DNA of 64,000 bases from the NCBI RefSeq assembly GCF_003471165.1, contig NZ_QRIL01000005.1, forward strand, positions 62,001 through 126,000, read 5' to 3'. The DNA is from Ruminococcus sp. AM22-13. Lineage in GTDB: Bacteria > Bacillota > Clostridia > Lachnospirales > Lachnospiraceae. The position numbers and the translations under genes are program-made. Positions 48,981 through 57,641 of the stretch are shown here, piece after piece; the stretch's first letter is position 1; every line of letters starts with the position of its first letter. The notes beneath the pieces are model-generated. The model was not told the origin of the DNA, ran no database searches, and saw only the letters and a list, made by a program, of their open reading frames with translations.

Positions 48981-49916
48981 TTACTGTGTTTCTTTTAATG
49001 AATGTCTGCGGTACTGCAGTGGTGTTGTTGACGTATATTTCCTGAACTCTCTCAGGAAATTTCCCAGATTATTATATCCGCATTCCAGACAGATTTCCGT
49101 AACTGTAAGGTCAGACTCCTTCAGATAATGAATAGCCTTTTTTATCCTGTACTCATTCACATATTCCATAGGCGAACGCCCGATCACCTTCTTGAAAAAT
49201 CTGCAGAAATATTGCTCATTCATCCCGATCAGTCCTGCAAGGTCACGTATATAAATTTTCTCTTTATAGTTCTCCTGTATGTAAGTCAGTGTTGTCTTGA
49301 TCGTCTCAATTCTGTGGTCATGATTCTTCTCCGTTACCTCAAATAGATTATTCGCAGACAGAACTGCCAGAATCCGAAGCAGCGCTGATTTAATAAACAA
49401 CTGTCGGGTGATATCATCCGTAACCGCCTCGCCGTCATAATAATTCTCCCGGAAAGAATCTCCTCCAAATACATTACGGATTTCTTCATAAGATTTTCTT
49501 ACCGGTTCAAATGCCGGTTCATTCTTTCGCAGACATCTCGGAAACTGGATACTGCCATTTTGTACCGGCTGGATCAGATTCGTCTGAATCTGATCCAAAG
49601 CATATGCAGAGCTTAGCATATCCATATGAAAAACCACCGCATTTTCCACACAGCCGCCGTTTTTTTCAACAGAAATACTGTGAAGTTCCCCGGGATTAAT
49701 AAAATAAAAACATTCCTCTGAAATGTTGAAACGTTCCATATTTACCTCCAGACAGAACTCTCCACCCGAAAAATAAAGCAGTTCTACTTCTTCATGCCAG
49801 TGGTGTTTCACCATATTCCCTTTTATCCTTGTTCCTGTCTGATAGAACGCACAGGGAAAGTCCTGTGTACCATGGACGCGTATTTCCTTTAAAGTTGATG
49901 GTTGTTGATTCTGCAT
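48981..49916 (-). CDS. AraC-family transcriptional regulator
   Basis: 311 residues from the ATG at 49916 (AGGAGG 7 nt before). A cupin-type sensor domain (about 30-120, with HHWHEEVELLYFSGGEFCLEVN) binds a sugar ligand; the C-terminal double helix-turn-helix is at about 215-308 (YIRDLAGLIGMNEQYFCRFFKKVIGRSPMEYV and the closing LECGYNNLGNFLREFRKYTSTTPLQYR). It is the last gene of the transporter-GH172 operon, 87 bp after the second binding protein, and probably activates it. Confidence 0.93.
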   Translation of the reverse strand: MQNQQPSTLKEIRVHGTQDFPCAFYQTGTRIKGNMVKHHWHEEVELLYFSGGEFCLEVNMERFNISEECFYFINPGELHSISVEKNGGCVENAVVFHMDMLSSAYALDQIQTNLIQPVQNGSIQFPRCLRKNEPAFEPVRKSYEEIRNVFGGDSFRENYYDGEAVTDDITRQLFIKSALLRILAVLSANNLFEVTEKNHDHRIETIKTTLTYIQENYKEKIYIRDLAGLIGMNEQYFCRFFKKVIGRSPMEYVNEYRIKKAIHYLKESDLTVTEICLECGYNNLGNFLREFRKYTSTTPLQYRRHSLKETQ

Positions 49917-50003
49917 GAAGCTGCCTCCTGTTGTCATTGTTATTGTTATTATAAATCCGGCATCAAAAATCCGCAACTAAAAAGGACATCCGAAGATGCC
50001 TTT

Positions 50004-51251
50004 TTAATAGTAAGTATTTATACAATTTTGTGCCTGCTCAAAGAAACTGTCCTCTTCACATTGCCCAAGAACATATCCCTGAAACAGTTTTCCCATATCT
50101 GAGACAGCACCCATGGAATTTTCACATAACGGACGTGCATTCAATGTATATTCCCGGAGATATTTCCGTATCATATCTATTCCTTCCAGATCAATATCCT
50201 CATTTTCGATCACATCCACTCTGGCAGGATAACTTTTCATTATTTTTGCATATTCAGTACTGCCTTCATAACCGGCTGCATACTGAAGAAATCTGACAGC
50301 TGCATCTTTATTTTCTGAAGCATTGTTCAAAACATACTGCCAGGTTGCAATATTAGTGGCTTTTTTCTTATGAAGCACGGGAAGCGGTGCCATATGTATT
50401 TTATTTTTCCCATATACATCAGCATCAAGAAATGTACCCAGAGCACTCGTATACATAAAAACACATCCATATTTTCCCCTGATAAATTTCTCTTCCATCT
50501 GCTCATACTGATCTACAAACTGTGCAGGCGATGTATTTTTCTCATCCAGCATACTTTTCATATATCTGGCTGCATCTTTGGTTTTCGGATCAGTCCAGTC
50601 GAAATAATCGCCACCCCAGAAATTCACAAATTGCGAAAGACTGTTATAAACATATGTATTTTCCCATGCATCTCCATAAGCGTACTGATCCGGATTTTTC
50701 AAACTCTTCTGCAGAATATCAAAATCACCGGTATTCTTTATCTCATCGAGTCCTGCCTGTTTCAGCAACTCCTGATTTACCCAGAACATCATAATATCCA
50801 TCTGAAAAGGGACAGAATATATATGTCCATTCTCTTCACAAATGCTTTCCAGATACTTCTGCGGAAAGCTGTCTCTTACTTCTTCTGTCATAACGTTTTT
50901 TTCCAGTGGTTCCAGATATCCCTTATGCTTAAACTCAGAAATCATCTCATCATTCACGGAAATCAAATCAATATTTTTGTCCCCCGAAGCCAGGATCGTG
51001 GATATTTTTGCCTGCCGATTATCCGCATTGGACGGACATTTTTCCACAGTGATTTCCATATCAAGTTTTTTTTCTGTTTCCTCGATAAAATCCTGAAATC
51101 TTTTATTATCTGCATCAATATGCATGATTGTCAGCTTTTGTTTGTCTTCGTGAAACGACGATGAGGGGAGCTTAGATAAGCTCCCCGTATCTCCACATCC
51201 TGTAATAAGCAAACATACTGCAGTTATGAAAATTACAACACTTTTTTTCAA
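50004..51251 (-). CDS. Second sugar-binding lipoprotein of the GH172 operon
   Basis: 415 residues from a TTG start at 51251 (AGAGGTGA 5 nt before). Signal peptide with lipobox LITGC, so C19 is lipidated and the protein is anchored outside. The binding fold is paralogous to the first binding protein of this operon (54288-55523): both share GGDYFDWT, a WEKTY / WENTY segment, KYGC and similar spacing, at clearly reduced identity. It lies at the distal end, after GH172. It could be a second specificity for the transporter or a receptor for the histidine kinase. Confidence 0.9.
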   Translation of the reverse strand: MKKSVVIFITAVCLLITGCGDTGSLSKLPSSSFHEDKQKLTIMHIDADNKRFQDFIEETEKKLDMEITVEKCPSNADNRQAKISTILASGDKNIDLISVNDEMISEFKHKGYLEPLEKNVMTEEVRDSFPQKYLESICEENGHIYSVPFQMDIMMFWVNQELLKQAGLDEIKNTGDFDILQKSLKNPDQYAYGDAWENTYVYNSLSQFVNFWGGDYFDWTDPKTKDAARYMKSMLDEKNTSPAQFVDQYEQMEEKFIRGKYGCVFMYTSALGTFLDADVYGKNKIHMAPLPVLHKKKATNIATWQYVLNNASENKDAAVRFLQYAAGYEGSTEYAKIMKSYPARVDVIENEDIDLEGIDMIRKYLREYTLNARPLCENSMGAVSDMGKLFQGYVLGQCEEDSFFEQAQNCINTYY

Positions 51252-51269
51252 GCATTTCACCTCTGTTTT

Positions 51270-52379
51270 TTATCTTGGCCATCTGTCCTCTTTTGACATC
51301 AATGGTGCAAACGGTGCATGTGGGTGTGTCTGATACCAGTAAGCCACGCTTGCCACATCATCCTGACGTTCAAATAATCCTCTGTAACCTACTCCAATCT
51401 GCTGAATGGTCACACGCAGATCCTCATCAAAACAAATCGGATCCTGAATATGCCAGCGATAGAAACCTCTCATCGGCGGACAGTCATCATTATGATAGAA
51501 ATTATGGATCAGCTCATCATGAGCAGAATAGTATGGGTAGCCCAGATATGGTGTATTATAATTTTGTTCCACAGTCTTTCCGTCCACCTGCTTTGCAAAA
51601 CTCCAGGAGCCTCCAAAATAATCTTCTGTTCCGGTTCCGCAGATTGTGGGATATTCATCATCACCGTCAATATAGAATTTCATTTCACCTTCGCCCCACC
51701 AGTAACGTTCCAGTGTGGTAAGTGCAATATAAGTTCCTACATAATGACCTTTTCCTTTTACTCCGTCAAGGATTGTATAATCTTTCTGCTTCTCTGTCAG
51801 TCGCTCTCGCCTCCACTGTGCATGGAAATAAGTAATATCATCCGGAAGCTCATCATACAGACAGTAATCTACCTGATAGAAAAATGCCGGAATTTTATTT
51901 GCATGCTGATTTTCCAGAGTAATTTTTGCTTTTTTCTTAAACGGCATCGGGAAGTAACAGTTAAATCCTCTGCTTGGCACCACTGCCATTGGGACAGAAT
52001 TTACAATACACTCTCTTCCAAAACCACAGCAAAAGAAATCTCCGAGAGGACTTTCCACAGATGGTGTTTCCTCATCATCCCAGTACATACGGATGACCAG
52101 ATCTCTCAATACAAAACAATCTGCATCTGTTGTCTTGTTATCCACTGTAATCCAAATATGATTGATTTCTCCCGGACCTTCCATCTCTGCAAGAGTTACA
52201 GTTGCACCCGGCTCAATATCTCTCAGGCAGGGACTTCCTTTTCTGGACGGTCCCAGATGGCTCGCTGCCATTCCGCCTTTACCTTTTTCTCCGTGTGGAT
52301 TCTCTGCATTGATTGCACGGCTTCTTCCATGTTTTGACAGAGCAATTCCACCAAGTCCACCTTTAAATGACTGATACAT
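51270..52379 (-). CDS. GH172 (DUF2961) family glycoside hydrolase
   Basis: 369 residues without signal peptide, so cytoplasmic. DUF2961 features: RAINAENPHGEKGKGG near the start, GPGEINHIWI, YWDDEETPSVESPLGDFF, GTGTEDYFGGSW with the acidic cluster, and YRWHIQDPI. GH172 enzymes include difructose dianhydride I synthase/hydrolase (alpha-D-fructofuranosidase) and exo-alpha-D-arabinofuranosidase, so the operon's substrate is probably a fructofuranoside, caramel-type difructose anhydride or D-arabinofuranoside. Start at 52379 (GGAGG 9 nt before). Lies between the permeases and second binding protein. Confidence 0.9.
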   Translation of the reverse strand: MYQSFKGGLGGIALSKHGRSRAINAENPHGEKGKGGMAASHLGPSRKGSPCLRDIEPGATVTLAEMEGPGEINHIWITVDNKTTDADCFVLRDLVIRMYWDDEETPSVESPLGDFFCCGFGRECIVNSVPMAVVPSRGFNCYFPMPFKKKAKITLENQHANKIPAFFYQVDYCLYDELPDDITYFHAQWRRERLTEKQKDYTILDGVKGKGHYVGTYIALTTLERYWWGEGEMKFYIDGDDEYPTICGTGTEDYFGGSWSFAKQVDGKTVEQNYNTPYLGYPYYSAHDELIHNFYHNDDCPPMRGFYRWHIQDPICFDEDLRVTIQQIGVGYRGLFERQDDVASVAYWYQTHPHAPFAPLMSKEDRWPR

Positions 52380-52414
52380 AATGTTTTCCTCCAATATTCT
52401 TAGCATTCAGATAA

Positions 52415-53272
52415 TCAGGCTTTTACTCCTCCTGCCATTATACCATCCATGATCTGCTTTTCAAAGACTGCAACAAAAATAATGATAGGCAGAAGTATGA
52501 TCCATCCCATTGCACTTACCAGATCCCACGGAACTCCATACATGTTGTCACGCAGTGGAAGCTGTACAATGGCAACGGAAAGAACCTGAATACCATTTGA
52601 ATAAAACAACGGTGTGAAGAAGTTATTCAGGCAGGTAATAAAGTTGATAATACATACAGTTGCGATTGCAGGTTTCATAAGAGGCAATACGATTGTAAAA
52701 AGTCTCTGTGAAAAAGTTGCACCGTCAATCGCTGCTGCCTCTTCCAGTGAAATAGGGATTTCCCCCACAAAGTTTCTCAGAATCAGAACCGTAAATGGGA
52801 TAACAGTACTGATATAAAGCAAAATCAGTCCGGGATATGTATCATATAATTTTACTTTCTGCATGAACTCATATAATGGTCTTGCTGTAACAACCTCAGG
52901 AATTAACATAGTTGCAATAATAAATGCAAAAGCAATATTGATTCCTTTTGTAGTGAAACGTGAGAATCCGTATGCAGCCATTGCACAGAGTACAGTACTG
53001 ATAACCAGTGTAAGACCTACGATCAATACTGTATTTCCCACTTTTGATAAAAGTCCTACGTTCTCGATCAGAAACTTATAGCTTTCCAGTGTCGGATGAT
53101 CCGGCAGATAATCAATCGGTGTTTTGAATAATTCTCCGGAAGGTGTAATAGAGGAAATAAAAATCCAATATACCGGAAACAGGATAATAAATGAGACAAT
53201 TGCAAACAGTACCCATCTTCCACCTGCCATTACACCATGATATATGTTATATTTTCTTGAATCTTTTTTCAT
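52415..53272 (-). CDS. Sugar ABC transporter permease (MalG type)
   Basis: 285 residues, six membrane helices, with the EAA loop EEAAAIDGATFSQRLFTIVLP (about residues 187-207) that binds the ATPase. The short cytoplasmic N-terminus and closing KQIMDGIMAGGVKA are typical of MalG/CUT1 permeases. ATG at 53272 after GGAGG. It starts 13 bp after the upstream permease. No ATPase gene is in the operon, so a shared MsmX-type ATPase elsewhere is expected. Confidence 0.95.
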   Translation of the reverse strand: MKKDSRKYNIYHGVMAGGRWVLFAIVSFIILFPVYWIFISSITPSGELFKTPIDYLPDHPTLESYKFLIENVGLLSKVGNTVLIVGLTLVISTVLCAMAAYGFSRFTTKGINIAFAFIIATMLIPEVVTARPLYEFMQKVKLYDTYPGLILLYISTVIPFTVLILRNFVGEIPISLEEAAAIDGATFSQRLFTIVLPLMKPAIATVCIINFITCLNNFFTPLFYSNGIQVLSVAIVQLPLRDNMYGVPWDLVSAMGWIILLPIIIFVAVFEKQIMDGIMAGGVKA

Positions 53273-53285
53273 GGTATTTCCTCCT

Positions 53286-54164
53286 TTAGTTATCAATCTT
53301 GTTCATAACACGTATATTCAGCCAGCTGAATACTGCCATTACAACAAACAGTAACATTGCCAGTGCAGATGCATAACCGACATTCAGATTTGTAAACGCC
53401 TCTGTCGTGATTCTGTATGCGATCAGTGCCGTATCTTCTCCAGGACCACCTGAAGTCATAGAATATACAATATCAAAGGTTGTCAGTCTCCATAAAGTAA
53501 ATGGAATAGATAAAGTCAGTACATTTTTCAGTATCAACGGTAATGTAATTCTGAAGAAACACTGGATTCCATTTGCACCGTCTACTTTTGCGGCTTCATA
53601 GATATCACCCGAAATAAACTGCAGACCGGATAATACAAGAATCGCAAAGAACGGAAGATCTTTCCACAGATCCACGGCAATTACAGCAGCTCTTGCAGAT
53701 CCTGTATTGATCAGCCAGCTATTCTGGTATCCATGGACAAACAATCTGATAAAGTCATTGATCAGACCATAATCATTATTAAATGCCCATTTTGCAGCCA
53801 TACCTACAACAACTGCCGGCATTGCCCAGGGAATCAGTACAATCGTACGAAGAAAACGACGTCCCTTAAATTTCATATTTAATATCAGAGCAAGACCTAC
53901 ACCTAATATTACATGGAATATCATTGATACTACTACAAAAATCACTGTAAAACGTATAGATGTAAGCACTTTGGGATCTGAAAAAATTTTCAGGTAATTC
54001 TGAATTCCACAGAATTCATTAATTCCGGACAGAATTTTAATATCAAAAAAACTATTTCTAACTGTCATTAAAATCGGATACAAAGTCGTAAATCCACGAA
54101 TAATAACCACAGGTAACACCAACAGCCACGGAATCCATTTCATTGATTTTTTACTGATTGTCAC
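53286..54164 (-). CDS. Sugar ABC transporter permease (MalF type)
   Basis: 292 residues from a GTG start at 54164, chosen because AAGGAGG lies 8 nt before it. Six membrane helices, with EAA loop YEAAKVDGANGIQCFFRITLP (about 190-210) and the typical TSGGPGEDTALIAYRI stretch late in the protein. Partner of the MalG-type permease just downstream. A perfect 14-bp hairpin separates it from the binding-protein gene. Confidence 0.95.
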   Translation of the reverse strand: MTISKKSMKWIPWLLVLPVVIIRGFTTLYPILMTVRNSFFDIKILSGINEFCGIQNYLKIFSDPKVLTSIRFTVIFVVVSMIFHVILGVGLALILNMKFKGRRFLRTIVLIPWAMPAVVVGMAAKWAFNNDYGLINDFIRLFVHGYQNSWLINTGSARAAVIAVDLWKDLPFFAILVLSGLQFISGDIYEAAKVDGANGIQCFFRITLPLILKNVLTLSIPFTLWRLTTFDIVYSMTSGGPGEDTALIAYRITTEAFTNLNVGYASALAMLLFVVMAVFSWLNIRVMNKIDN

Positions 54165-54194
54165 AGGTACTCCCTCCTTCATATCTTTAAGCAC

Positions 54195-54226
54195 AGGTAT
54201 AAAGCAGATTTTTCTGCTTTATACCT
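54195..54226 (-). other. Stem-loop between binding-protein and permease genes
   Basis: A perfect 14-bp stem, 54195-54208 with 54213-54226, and a 4-nt loop, without a T-run. It probably protects the upstream mRNA from 3' decay so that more binding protein than permease is made. Confidence 0.8.
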
Positions 54227-54287
54227 TCATTTATTATGTCAGTTTTTATGTGTCAGTATTTCAAAAGACTTTAAACGAATACCGTTT

Positions 54288-55523
54288 TTACTGATATGTA
54301 TCAACGACTTCCTGTGCTTTTTTACAGAACTCATCTACTGTGATCTCATCTTTCATGCAGGACTGGAAGATAGTTCCCATATCACTGATGAACTCCATTG
54401 TCTGTGCTACCAACGGACGTCCCTGTACGTTGCACTCTTCTGCATACTGGCTGTATATTTCTTTTGCAGGATCAGTATCCGGAACAACTTTTTCTGCAAC
54501 ATCCTTTCTTGCAGGATATCTGTCAAATGCTTTATAGGATGCTTCCATTCCACCTTCATCTGCCATATACTGCAGGAATTTAATGGCTGCATCTTTGTTT
54601 TTGGATGCACTGTTCAGCACATAGCTCCAGGAATCTGTAAAGATTGCTCGCTCTCCATTGCCGCTGAAATCAGGTACCATTGCCATGTGGATCTTGTCAG
54701 CTCCCAGCATATCTGCCTTTGCATAATCCGTACCTAAGCCCCACATAAACCAGCATCCGTATTTGCCATCATTGATTTTTGGATTCATCTGATCATATTT
54801 ATCTGCGATCTGATCAACAGGTGTTTCTTTGTTGGCAACCAGATCATGAAGGAACTGAATTGCTTCTTTATTTTCTTCTTTTGTCCAGTCGAAGTAGTCA
54901 CCGCCAAACATATTTACAAACTGTGCAATTTCATTAAATGCATATGTCTTTTCCCAGGAACCGCCGTATCCGAAACGTCCATCTTTTGAAACTGCTTCCA
55001 TGTATTTCATGAAATCTTCTTTTGTATCAATGGATTCGATTCCCACCTCATCCATAATTTCCTGATTTACCCAAAATGCAAGATATCCTGTATATCCCGG
55101 AACTCCTACAATATTTCCATCCTTATCTGTGATCATATCCTGAATATAACCCTGCGCAAACTGATCAATGATATCATCTGTCATAACCGTGTCATTCAGA
55201 CCTTCCAGCCATCCGGAATTCTTGAATGCAGCACTCATTTCATCGTTGATTTCGACAATGTCTACGGAAGAATCTCCTGTAGAAAGAATCGTTGTAATCT
55301 TCTGCTGACGTGTGTCTGTATCTGTCGGAGCTGCAATAACATTGATATTTAAACCCGTTGCCTCCTCTACATTTGCAAGCCAGTCATCAAAATCCGGGTC
55401 AGTAGTGTTAACGCTGTATAAAGTAAGATCATATTTCTCCTCTGCTGATACACTTACAACATTCCCCATCATTCCTGCCACCATTGTTGCAGCTAAAACT
55501 GCACTTAACACTTTTTTCCTCAT
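54288..55523 (-). CDS. First sugar-binding protein of the GH172 operon
   Basis: 411 residues; family 1 solute-binding protein. Signal peptide MRKKVLSAVLAATMVAGMMG, cleavage expected after VSA; no lipobox cysteine, so it seems released or held another way, unlike the second binding protein at 50004. Core motifs GGSWEKTY, FGGDYFDWT and KINDGKYGCWFMW are shared with that paralogue. First gene of the operon, facing the histidine kinase gene; an inverted repeat lies in its leader. Confidence 0.93.
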   Translation of the reverse strand: MRKKVLSAVLAATMVAGMMGNVVSVSAEEKYDLTLYSVNTTDPDFDDWLANVEEATGLNINVIAAPTDTDTRQQKITTILSTGDSSVDIVEINDEMSAAFKNSGWLEGLNDTVMTDDIIDQFAQGYIQDMITDKDGNIVGVPGYTGYLAFWVNQEIMDEVGIESIDTKEDFMKYMEAVSKDGRFGYGGSWEKTYAFNEIAQFVNMFGGDYFDWTKEENKEAIQFLHDLVANKETPVDQIADKYDQMNPKINDGKYGCWFMWGLGTDYAKADMLGADKIHMAMVPDFSGNGERAIFTDSWSYVLNSASKNKDAAIKFLQYMADEGGMEASYKAFDRYPARKDVAEKVVPDTDPAKEIYSQYAEECNVQGRPLVAQTMEFISDMGTIFQSCMKDEITVDEFCKKAQEVVDTYQ

Positions 55524-55538
55524 ATTCTCTCCTTTTCC

Positions 55539-55564
55539 GAACAGTTCTCTCGCATCAACTGTTC
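55539..55564. promoter_or_regulatory. Inverted repeat in the leader of the GH172 operon
   Basis: GAACAGTT and AACTGTTC are perfect inverted copies, 10 nt apart, directly before the ribosome binding site of the first binding protein. It could be an operator (for the AraC or YesN-type regulator) or an mRNA hairpin. Confidence 0.5.
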
Positions 55565-55704
55565 TGTGTTATTTGGTAATTAAAGAATAACAAAAACACT
55601 CTTTTTACTAAATACAATTTCTTTTGATTGATTTATATTATTTTTCGTTCTATTGTTTTTTTCATTCTGATTTTTTATAATACAGATAGCAGATGAACAC
55701 TGTG

Positions 55705-55732
55705 TTGCATCTTTACAGAATTGCTGTATAAT
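55705..55732 (+). promoter_or_regulatory. Promoter of the two-component system
   Basis: TTGCAT at 55705-55710 and TATAAT at 55727-55732 with a 16-bp spacer. Confidence 0.65.
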
Positions 55733-55796
55733 ATGGCAATCTTCAAAAAGATACCTGATAAAATCAAACCTATTCATATAAGGAGTATTATGTGTA

Positions 55797-57641
55797 ATGA
55801 AACTCAACTTGAAAAAAATAAATTATCATAAATGGATTCCTTCCAGATTTTCCTCATTTCAGGCAAAACTCCTGATTGCCTTTCTGGTTGCAACCCTGCT
55901 TCCTCTGACACTTGTTGCACTGGTCAGTTACCATGTTTCCTATAATCTTGCCAGAGACCGAATCACAAACTCTGCATTGATGTCTGATGAACAGCTTATT
56001 TTTCAGCTTAACAGCCGTCTGAACCAGACCGAAAACGTTGCTGACACCATCCAGTATCAGATGTACGCTTTTGAACACTCTTCCCCAGATCAGGTTGGCA
56101 CCATGCAGGCATTAACATCCATGAGAAGCAATATTTCATTATATAAATCTACATTTGATTTCTTTCATATATATGTTTTTTTAAAACCGGAACAAACCGG
56201 AGCTGATGAGGGTATATATTTCTTTTCCACAGATAAACTTTTCAATTATGGAATCAGCGAATCTGAATTACATTCCATAGGTTCTTCTTCCCTGTGGCTG
56301 TTAAAGAAAAATACCACCTTACCCAGAGTTATATCTGCTTCCAAAAGAAGCGCAAATACACTGCTGTGTTTTCGTGCTCTTCAGGACAAATCCAGCAATG
56401 TTCTCGAATATGCTTATTGTATTGCACTTGACTGCGATGAATTTTCCCGGTATCTTCAGACTTCTGCTTCTGATACCGCAATTTCCAGTTACATTCTGAC
56501 ACCACAGGGACAAATTGCAGCTCACAGTGATTCTTCCCGTAATCAGACCTGGATTTCAGATTCAATAAAACAGATGTTTCTGGAAAATACCAATTCCTTC
56601 TTTAAAGACAATGACATCTACTATAACTGCCGCACTCTGGATAACGGTTGGCTGCATATTACGGAAATCCCGGAAAACTATATCAAAAGCAATACACAGG
56701 TACTGATCAAAACACTGTTGATCACTGTAATTATTTCTCTGCCGCTGACTATTTTTATTGTAATCCTTTTTTCCAGGAAACTGACAAGCAGAATTGCCGC
56801 ACTGTCCTATGCCATGGAATCCTTTCATCTCGGACATGATCCGGAGAACCTTTCCATCATCACACTCCCGCATCCGGCCGATGCTTCCAATTATGATGAA
56901 ATAGACAATCTGGGGATTACCTTTGAAGATATGCAGCACACAATTGCCCAGAATCTGAAATCAATTGTCAGTCTCTCCATTAATGAAGAACGACTGAAAT
57001 ATCAGTTATTACAATCACAGATCAATCCACATTTTCTCTACAATATCCTTGGAACCATCCGAACCTGCCAGGCACTTGGCAAATTGGATATTGCAGATCA
57101 GATGCTGACAAATCTGACTGCCTTTTACCGACTGACGCTGAGAAAATCAAAAGAACTGATACCGATCAAAGACGAACTGGAAATTGCCCGCCTGTATCTG
57201 GAAATGGAGAAACTCTGCCATAAAGATAATCTTAACTGGGAGATCAATGCCGAAGACGGAATAGAAAATTTCACGATCTGCAAATTTACATTACAGCCAT
57301 TCCTGGAGAATTCTATCCTGCACGGTCTTTCAGCCGATACACCTGAAGTTTTTATTTCCATTCAGGTACTCTACGGTGATGATACCGTAGTGATATCCAT
57401 TGAAGACAATGGAGCCGGAATGTCTCCGGAGACACTGGAACAGCTCCGATATGCCATAGACAACAAAGTCATAAATTACGAAAAACATTTTGGAATTTCA
57501 AATGTAAGCGCCCGCATTTCCAATCCTTTGTACGGTAACGGCTCTGTGCGTATTGACAGCCATCCCGGAAACGGTACCTATGTCACAATTGAATTTCAAC
57601 AAATGGAGGATACAGATGAGGAAAATAATGATTGTAGATGA
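55797..57641 (+). CDS. YesM-type sensor histidine kinase
   Basis: 614 residues. Membrane helices at about 25-48 and 300-325 bracket a ~250-residue extracellular sensor; a HAMP-like linker follows; the His_kinase domain has SQINPHFLYNILG with the phosphorylated His near 417; the ATP lid includes EDNGAGMS (about 540). It phosphorylates the regulator encoded next, with which it overlaps by 26 bp. Divergent from the GH172 transporter operon, whose extracellular sugar or loaded binding protein it probably senses. Confidence 0.95.
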   Translation: MKLNLKKINYHKWIPSRFSSFQAKLLIAFLVATLLPLTLVALVSYHVSYNLARDRITNSALMSDEQLIFQLNSRLNQTENVADTIQYQMYAFEHSSPDQVGTMQALTSMRSNISLYKSTFDFFHIYVFLKPEQTGADEGIYFFSTDKLFNYGISESELHSIGSSSLWLLKKNTTLPRVISASKRSANTLLCFRALQDKSSNVLEYAYCIALDCDEFSRYLQTSASDTAISSYILTPQGQIAAHSDSSRNQTWISDSIKQMFLENTNSFFKDNDIYYNCRTLDNGWLHITEIPENYIKSNTQVLIKTLLITVIISLPLTIFIVILFSRKLTSRIAALSYAMESFHLGHDPENLSIITLPHPADASNYDEIDNLGITFEDMQHTIAQNLKSIVSLSINEERLKYQLLQSQINPHFLYNILGTIRTCQALGKLDIADQMLTNLTAFYRLTLRKSKELIPIKDELEIARLYLEMEKLCHKDNLNWEINAEDGIENFTICKFTLQPFLENSILHGLSADTPEVFISIQVLYGDDTVVISIEDNGAGMSPETLEQLRYAIDNKVINYEKHFGISNVSARISNPLYGNGSVRIDSHPGNGTYVTIEFQQMEDTDEENNDCR

